In this document: piece after piece, positions 58,366 to 64,000 of the stretch
How positions within the stretch are numbered: position 1 is the first letter of the stretch
Layout: every line of letters begins with the position of its first letter
DNA from: Vibrio amylolyticus
GTDB lineage: Bacteria > Pseudomonadota > Gammaproteobacteria > Enterobacterales > Vibrionaceae
NCBI RefSeq assembly: GCF_023145695.1
Contig: NZ_JAJHVV010000002.1
Span: 62,001 to 126,000 of the forward strand
Direction of reading: 5' to 3'
Length of the DNA: 64,000 nt
Position numbers and translations under genes: made by a program
The notes under the pieces: generated by a model
The model's database searches: none
What the model was told of the DNA's origin: nothing
The model's input: the letters and a program-made list of their open reading frames with translations, nothing else

Positions 58366-58382
58366 CATATAACGGTTATATG
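58366..58382. promoter_or_regulatory. Palindrome upstream of pilA
   Basis: CATATAAC and GTTATATG are separated by one base, a perfect inverted repeat 148 bases before the pilA ATG. It looks like a site for a dimeric regulator. No recognised consensus (CRP, sigma-54) could be confirmed here. Confidence 0.4.
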
Positions 58383-58430
58383 TGGGGGAAGAAATTTTTG
58401 AGAGAGGAGGGGGGGAGTGATTACGGGGAA

Positions 58431-58466
58431 AAGAAAAAGAGAGGCATAAATGACATTGGCCTCTCT
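58431..58466 (-). terminator. Terminator after nadC (minus strand)
   Basis: AGAGAGGC (58438-58445) and GCCTCTCT (58459-58466) form an 8-bp stem, and on the minus strand it is followed by a tract rich in T. It separates nadC from the downstream pilA operon. Confidence 0.75.
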
Positions 58467-58502
58467 TGTTACATTTAGAATATTGTCGCGAACTTTAATC
58501 GA

Positions 58503-59459
<957 letters not shown>

Positions 59460-59525
59460 TTAATCTCGCTTTTCATCTCGGAATGGATAAAATCGATTTG
59501 AAGATGAGTAAAAAGGGCAAGATAA

Positions 59526-60068
59526 ATGATTGATCAACAAGGATGGTATGACGGTGCAATGCATCTTCCTTCCCCACATTGCGATTTTCGAGAGGATCCT
59601 AATGATATTTCACTATTGGTGATTCATAACATTAGCCTTCCGCCTAGCCAGTTTGGCGGCCCTTATATCGAGCAGTTTTTTACGGGCAAGCTTGATTCTT
59701 CACAACACCCCTTCTTCAAGGTGATCCAAAACATGCGAGTGTCCGCGCACTGCCTTATTGATCGTGAAGGAAAGGTCATCCAGTTTGTACCATTTATTGA
59801 GCGAGCGTGGCACGCAGGCGTTTCTTCATTTGCTGGCAGAGAACGATGCAATGATTATTCTATTGGTATTGAGTTGGAAGGGGATGACATCAGTGCTTAC
59901 AGTGAGGCTCAGTACAACGCATTGGCGTCATTAACTCGGGAGTTGATAAGGCAGTACCCTTTGATTACAAAAGAGAGAATCACGGGGCATCAATATATTG
60001 CCCCGCTGCGAAAAACCGACCCTGGCTTAGTCTTTGATTGGCGAAAGTTCACCGCACTGCTTGACTGA
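59526..60068 (+). CDS. ampD: 1,6-anhydro-N-acetylmuramyl-L-alanine amidase AmpD
   Basis: This 180-residue zinc amidase cleaves anhydro-muropeptides during cell-wall recycling and so keeps beta-lactamase induction low where AmpR exists. The zinc ligands are His34 (LLVIHNISLPPSQFGG), His154 (RITGHQYIAP) and Asp165 (RKTDPGLVFDW). Length is near E. coli AmpD (183). It is divergent from nadC and its stop is one base from that of the convergent flavodoxin gene. Confidence 0.95.
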   Translation: MIDQQGWYDGAMHLPSPHCDFREDPNDISLLVIHNISLPPSQFGGPYIEQFFTGKLDSSQHPFFKVIQNMRVSAHCLIDREGKVIQFVPFIERAWHAGVSSFAGRERCNDYSIGIELEGDDISAYSEAQYNALASLTRELIRQYPLITKERITGHQYIAPLRKTDPGLVFDWRKFTALLD

Positions 60069-60069
60069 G

Positions 60070-60591
60070 TTAATCGAGTGTCGCTTGGTACTCAACAAGA
60101 ACCTGCTCTACCCATGTTGTAATGCGCTCGTCGCTGAGTTCGTATTGAGAGTCTTCATCAAGCGCAAGGCCAACAAAGTGCTTACCATCTGCGGTGAGCG
60201 CTTTGGATGCTTCAAACTCGTAGCCTTGATTCGGCCAGTAGCCAATCATATTAGCGCCAGTCGTTATTAGCTCATCATGTAGAAGACCCATCGCATCGAG
60301 AAACCACTCGCCATAGCCTTCTTGATCGCCTAAGCCGAATAGTGCTACGTACTTGTCGTTTAACGACACGCCAGCGATTTTTTGCCATATTTCGCTCCAA
60401 TCTTCTTGGATTTCACCAAAGTCCCAAGTGGAGATCCCGAGTATCAATAGGTCGTAATCATTCATCAATGAAAGAGGGCTCTCTTTCACATTGTGAATAT
60501 CCACTAGCTCTTCTCCAATAATAGCGCGTATTTTTTCCGCTGCCATTTCGGTGTAGCAGGTTGTCGAGCCGTAAAATAAACCAATCTTCAT
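60070..60591 (-). CDS. fldB: Flavodoxin 2
   Basis: This 173-residue FMN electron carrier begins [21 protein letters not shown]; the GSTTCYTE loop binds the FMN phosphate. [18 protein letters not shown] and [20 protein letters not shown] are the isoalloxazine loops. The ATG at 60589-60591 is used, since a frame open to 60642 has no homologous extension. Length is that of E. coli FldB (173), which also lies before xerD. The stop is one base away from the ampD stop. Confidence 0.93.
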   Translation of the reverse strand: MKIGLFYGSTTCYTEMAAEKIRAIIGEELVDIHNVKESPLSLMNDYDLLILGISTWDFGEIQEDWSEIWQKIAGVSLNDKYVALFGLGDQEGYGEWFLDAMGLLHDELITTGANMIGYWPNQGYEFEASKALTADGKHFVGLALDEDSQYELSDERITTWVEQVLVEYQATLD

Positions 60592-60735
60592 ATTGTTACA
60601 TTGTTGAGGTGCGATGACGGATTTTAACCATAAAGATGCCATGAATGCAGTTAGAATTTTAATTAATGGACAAAATTATGGCTTTAGTGGCTGCAGTCAC
60701 ATAACCTTTAGGGATTGAAGTTAAAGAGATTTATC

Positions 60736-61677
60736 GTGTCGAAAATATCAAAAAAAGTATCTTCTGCCGAGCGAGCGATCACTTCTCCAGAAGAAGGTAT
60801 GTTGGAGTCATTTCTAGATACTATGTGGATGGAGCGGGGACTTTCTGAAAATACTCTGATTTCCTATCGCAATGATTTAACAAAGTTGCTCAATTGGATG
60901 TCGGATAATCATTATCGTCTAAATGCGATCAGCTTATCAGGTCTACAAGAGTATCAAACCTGGTTGGTGGACAAAGAGTATAAGCAGACCTCAAGAGCGC
61001 GTATGCTTTCTGCGATACGTCGCCTGTTTCAATATCTGCATCGTGAAAAAGTGAGAGCGGATGATCCCAGTGCACTGCTGGTTAGCCCTAAGCTGCCGCA
61101 GCGATTACCCAAAGATCTTTCAGAAGAGCAAGTAGACGCGCTGCTTGATGCACCAGACCCTAATGATCCTATAGAGCTACGTGATAAGGCTATGTTAGAG
61201 CTGTTGTACGCAACAGGACTACGTGTGACCGAACTGGTGAGTTTGACTATGGAAAACGTGAGCTTACGACAAGGTGTGGTACGTGTAACGGGTAAAGGCG
61301 GAAAAGAGCGTTTGGTTCCAATGGGTGAGAATGCCGTTGATTGGATTGAAACTTTTATAGAGCAAGGGCGGTCTACGTTACTTGGAGAGAAATCTTCAGA
61401 CGTTGTATTTCCCAGTAAAAGAGCAAGGCAGATGACCCGGCAAACATTCTGGCATAGGATAAAGCACTATGCTGTTATTGCAGGGATAGACACCGAGCTG
61501 TTGTCTCCGCATGTATTGAGGCATGCTTTCGCGACGCATTTGCTTAATTACGGAGCCGATTTGCGCGTTGTACAAATGTTATTAGGCCACAGTGACTTAT
61601 CGACGACACAGATTTATACTCACGTCGCCACTGAAAGGCTAAAACAAATTCATAGTGAGCACCATCCAAGGGCTTAA
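60736..61677 (+). CDS. xerD: Tyrosine recombinase XerD
   Basis: This 313-residue recombinase, with XerC, resolves chromosome dimers at dif under FtsK control. The N-terminal SAM-like domain has LDTMWMERGLSENTLISYRNDL. The catalytic residues are in TGLRVTELVSLTMEN (Arg), HVLRHAFATHLL (His, Arg), LLGHSDLSTT (His) and TQIYTHVATE (Tyr). The start is uncertain: GTG at 60736 with an AGAGA site is chosen, TTG at 60715 and ATG at 60799 are alternatives; E. coli XerD has 298 residues. In V. cholerae the XerCD system is also used by integrating filamentous phages. Confidence 0.95.
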   Translation: MSKISKKVSSAERAITSPEEGMLESFLDTMWMERGLSENTLISYRNDLTKLLNWMSDNHYRLNAISLSGLQEYQTWLVDKEYKQTSRARMLSAIRRLFQYLHREKVRADDPSALLVSPKLPQRLPKDLSEEQVDALLDAPDPNDPIELRDKAMLELLYATGLRVTELVSLTMENVSLRQGVVRVTGKGGKERLVPMGENAVDWIETFIEQGRSTLLGEKSSDVVFPSKRARQMTRQTFWHRIKHYAVIAGIDTELLSPHVLRHAFATHLLNYGADLRVVQMLLGHSDLSTTQIYTHVATERLKQIHSEHHPRA

Positions 61678-61693
61678 TTTTAAGGTGATTTTA

Positions 61694-62518
61694 ATGAGCG
61701 TATTACGCCGACTAACGTTATTGACACTGCCATTCTTTATTGTGGCTTGTAACGCAGAAGAGACTGTTAAGGTCGAAAGCATAGATTCCATTCAAGAAGA
61801 TACGACTCAAGTTGAGCAGACTGTAGAGGCGCACCCGTCGATTCAGCAGGTGAGTGAAGAGTCGACACAGAAGATCAAAGCAAATTTTGCCAAGTTGAAT
61901 CTAACGGTGCTAGATATCTTGCCAACGCCGATGGAAGGCTTGTTTGAAGTACAGACCAGTGGCGGGATTTTATACTCTTCTGTCGATGGTGAGTATTTCA
62001 TGTCAGGTACGCTGTATCAGCATCAAGAGAAAGGTGGCTATATCGATGTACTTGCCCAGCGTCAGGCTCCTCTTAACGCTGAACGCCTTGAGACAATGAG
62101 TGATTCTGTGATTGAGTTTAAGGCGGATGATGAGAAGTATGTGGTCACTGTTTTTACTGATATTACGTGTGGATATTGTGTTCGCTTACACAATCAGATG
62201 AGTGGCTATAATGCGTTAGGCATTACAGTGCGATACCTTGCTTATCCTCGTGCGGGCGCTGAATCTGATGTTGCTGATCAAATGGCGGCAATTTGGTGTG
62301 CTGACGATCAACAAACAGCGATGCATGATGCGAAAGTTAACCGTAAGTTCCCAGAACAAAGTGGTGATTTTGCTCAGTGCCAACAGACCGTAAAAGAGCA
62401 CTTTATATTAGGCAAATCTCTAGGCATTAGTGGCACGCCGTCTATATTCTTACCAAGTGGCGAAATGATTGGTGGTTATCTTCCGCCAGCGAAACTGATT
62501 GAGCAGCTTGTAAAGTAG
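61694..62518 (+). CDS. dsbC: Thiol:disulfide interchange protein DsbC, lipoprotein-like N-terminus
   Basis: This 274-residue periplasmic disulfide isomerase has the CGYC active site in FTDITCGYCVRLHNQMSGYNALG, the cis-Pro region GISGTPSIFLP, and a second Cys pair (IWCADDQQ and FAQCQQTV). An N-terminal dimerisation domain covers about 55-130. The leader ends in FFIVAC with Cys19, so it looks like a lipobox rather than the plain signal peptide of E. coli DsbC, followed by an acidic linker of about 35 residues. The ATG at 61694 has AAGGTG ahead. It starts 16 bases after xerD; E. coli has the same order xerD-dsbC-recJ. Confidence 0.93.
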   Translation: MSVLRRLTLLTLPFFIVACNAEETVKVESIDSIQEDTTQVEQTVEAHPSIQQVSEESTQKIKANFAKLNLTVLDILPTPMEGLFEVQTSGGILYSSVDGEYFMSGTLYQHQEKGGYIDVLAQRQAPLNAERLETMSDSVIEFKADDEKYVVTVFTDITCGYCVRLHNQMSGYNALGITVRYLAYPRAGAESDVADQMAAIWCADDQQTAMHDAKVNRKFPEQSGDFAQCQQTVKEHFILGKSLGISGTPSIFLPSGEMIGGYLPPAKLIEQLVK

Positions 62519-62569
62519 CGATATCGTGCCACCAGTCTCAACGTTAAGCCATACAACATAGAACAAGGA

Positions 62570-62591
62570 AGCAGGCGAATTTTCGCCTGCT
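62570..62591 (+). promoter_or_regulatory. Perfect hairpin in front of recJ
   Basis: AGCAGGCGAA (62570-62579) and TTCGCCTGCT (62582-62591) form a 10-bp stem with a tiny loop, ending 12 bases before the recJ ATG. There is no T-run, so it is not a classic terminator. It would sit directly against the ribosome-binding region. Confidence 0.55.
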
Positions 62592-62603
62592 AGGTACTTA
62601 TCC

Positions 62604-64000
62604 ATGATAGAAATCCGTCGTCGTCCTGATGTGGATCTTTCCCTTCTTTCTGAGCCCATTGATCCTTTATTGAAGCGTATCTATTTGAGTCGAGGTATTC
62701 GTTCTGCTCAACAGCTAGATAAAACCTCACGATCGTTGCACTCTTATCAAAAGCTTGATGGGATTCAACAAGCGGTTGAGCTGTTATTTAGTGCGGTAAC
62801 TAATAATCAACGCATTATTGTCGTCGGCGATTTTGATGCGGATGGCGCCACAAGTTCTGCGCTCTCTGTATTGGCACTTCGTATGCTAGGCAGTAGCAAT
62901 GTTGATTACCTTGTCCCTAACCGCTTTGAAGATGGCTATGGGTTAAGCCCTGAGGTGGTGGATCAAGCCATTGCTATTGGTGCACAAGTGATCATGACCG
63001 TTGATAATGGCGTCTCTTCTATTGATGGGGTTCGTTATGCCAAAGAGAAAGGGCTAACGGTCATTGTGACGGACCATCACTTACCGGGTCACGAATTGCC
63101 GATTGCGGATGCGATGGTGAACCCTAACTTAGAGTCGTGTGAGTTTCCGTCCAAATCGTTGGCTGGCGTGGGGGTTGCGTTTTATTTGATGATGGCCCTG
63201 TGTGTCCATATGCGTAAAGTTGATTGGTTTAGCTCAAACAGTATGACTGAACCAAAGCTGATGGAACTGATTGATTTGGTTGCCCTTGGTACGGTCGCTG
63301 ATGTGGTGGCTTTAGATGAAAATAACCGTATTTTGGTTCATCAAGGTTTGCAACGTATACGAGCAGGTAAAGCGAGGCCGGGAATTCAAGCTCTGATTGA
63401 AGTGGCGAAAAAAGACGCACATCGACTAGTTGCGACCGATTTTGGTTTTGCGTTGGGCCCTCGAATTAACGCAGCTGGGCGTTTAGATGACATGTCGTTT
63501 GGTGTTGAGCTTTTAATGAGTAATAACATCCATGCAGCACGTCGAATGGCGAGTGAGCTTGATGGTCTAAATCAAACGCGCAAAGAAATTGAAGAGGGCA
63601 TGAAACAGGAAGCGATGGCGTTTTGTGAGCGCTTACAGTTTGGCGATAATGGTGAACTTCCTCATGGACTTGTCCTGTTTCAACGTGATTGGCATCAAGG
63701 CGTAATTGGTATTTTAGCCTCTCGCATAAAAGAGAAATTTCATCGTCCAGTTATTGCATTTGCCGACGGTGGAGAAGGGATGATCAAAGGTTCGTGTCGT
63801 TCTATCCCTGGTCTTCATATGAGAGATGCACTCGATCGAATTGATACTCAAAACCCAGGGTTGATTGCCAAGTTTGGTGGTCACGCAATGGCAGCGGGAT
63901 TAAGCATCAAAGAGTCTGATTTTGAGGCGTTCTCCAGCTTGTTTGATCAGGTTGTTAGGCAAGAATTGGATGATAACGCACTTAAAGGCGTGGTGTTGTC
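62604..64000 (+). CDS. recJ: Single-stranded-DNA exonuclease RecJ, N-terminal part (cut by window edge)
   Basis: The frame opens with ATG at 62604 (MIEIRRRPDVDLSLLSEPID) and runs off the right end after 465 codons; E. coli RecJ has 577. DHH motifs are visible: IVVGDFDADGATSSAL, IMTVDNGVSS, VTDHHLPG and VALGTVADVVAL, with the DHHA1 domain starting around FGGHAMAAG near residue 430. It degrades single strands 5' to 3' in recombination and mismatch repair. It follows dsbC, with a hairpin in the gap. Confidence 0.97.
   Translation, partial: MIEIRRRPDVDLSLLSEPIDPLLKRIYLSRGIRSAQQLDKTSRSLHSYQKLDGIQQAVELLFSAVTNNQRIIVVGDFDADGATSSALSVLALRMLGSSNVDYLVPNRFEDGYGLSPEVVDQAIAIGAQVIMTVDNGVSSIDGVRYAKEKGLTVIVTDHHLPGHELPIADAMVNPNLESCEFPSKSLAGVGVAFYLMMALCVHMRKVDWFSSNSMTEPKLMELIDLVALGTVADVVALDENNRILVHQGLQRIRAGKARPGIQALIEVAKKDAHRLVATDFGFALGPRINAAGRLDDMSFGVELLMSNNIHAARRMASELDGLNQTRKEIEEGMKQEAMAFCERLQFGDNGELPHGLVLFQRDWHQGVIGILASRIKEKFHRPVIAFADGGEGMIKGSCRSIPGLHMRDALDRIDTQNPGLIAKFGGHAMAAGLSIKESDFEAFSSLFDQVVRQELDDNALKGVVL

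Noticed and set aside
58219-58502. Sigma-54 promoter for pilA
   Set aside because: A GG...GC pair is present on the minus strand but the spacing (14 instead of 10) does not fit.
60715-60735. TTG start for XerD seven codons upstream
   Set aside because: The GTG at 60736 has a better placed ribosome-binding site; the choice stays uncertain and is noted in the feature.

Overview
The window is a piece of a Vibrio chromosome (Gammaproteobacteria, Vibrionaceae). The evidence is the combination of protein sequences and gene order: rpoD-dnaG-yqeY-rpsU/tsaD, ftsB-ispD-ispF-truD-surE-pcm-nlpD-rpoS/mutS, pncC-recA-alaS-lysC-csrA followed by tRNA-Ser and tRNA-Arg genes, an oadGAB sodium-pump operon, gshA-luxS, ffh-rpsP-rimM-trmD-rplS, a type IV pilus operon pilABCD-coaE-zapD-yacG, and fldB-xerD-dsbC-recJ. 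Much of this order is shared with E. coli and more of it with V. cholerae. I cannot name the species.

Layout. 1-3.8 kb: the 5' part of pyruvate kinase (minus), a divergent DeoR-family regulator and glmS. 3.8-5.8 kb: a nitrate/nitrite-sensor-type chemoreceptor. 5.8-10.4 kb: the only clearly accessory segment, with an eroded integrase, a TetR regulator, a short YadA-type surface protein and a membrane-anchored Mrr-like nuclease. It is bounded by a CAU-anticodon tRNA next to rpoD, which is where V. cholerae carries the VSP-II island. 10.4-17 kb: the macromolecular-synthesis genes, tsaD and plsY. 17.2-25 kb: folate, undecaprenyl-phosphate, cell division, isoprenoid, stress-survival and rpoS genes. 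25-34 kb: mutS, pncC, SOS-regulated recA (no recX), alaS, lysC and csrA. 34.3-35.4 kb: two tRNA-Ser(GCU) and six tRNA-Arg(ACG) in a tandem array. 35.7-39 kb: oadGAB. 39.1-45.8 kb: an oxidoreductase, yqaA, an M16 lipoprotein peptidase, gshA and luxS. 45.8-48 kb: a CNNM/CorC protein and ypjD on the minus strand. 48.2-51.9 kb: ffh and the rpsP operon. 52.1-58.2 kb: a 7-bp tandem repeat followed by the minus-strand pilus/coaE/zapD/yacG operon. 58.5-64 kb: nadC, ampD, fldB, xerD, dsbC and the 5' part of recJ.

How the genes work together. Most are housekeeping: replication, transcription and translation (rpoD, dnaG, rpsU, ffh, rplS), genome maintenance (mutS, recA, recJ, xerD), envelope building (glmS, uppP, plsY, ftsB, nlpD, ampD) and global regulation (rpoS, csrA, luxS). 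Genes that interact with the environment are the chemoreceptor, the YadA-like protein, the oxaloacetate decarboxylase sodium pump and the type IV pilus.

No wholly new multi-gene system is evident. The items most worth a second look are the accessory segment beside the tRNA, a promoter followed at once by a terminator-like hairpin in front of the YadA-like gene, a possible attenuator before lysC, the covarying tRNA-Arg array and the heptanucleotide repeat in the pilus operon 3' region. Start sites were moved inward from the longest open frame where motif, family length or ribosome-binding site favoured it.
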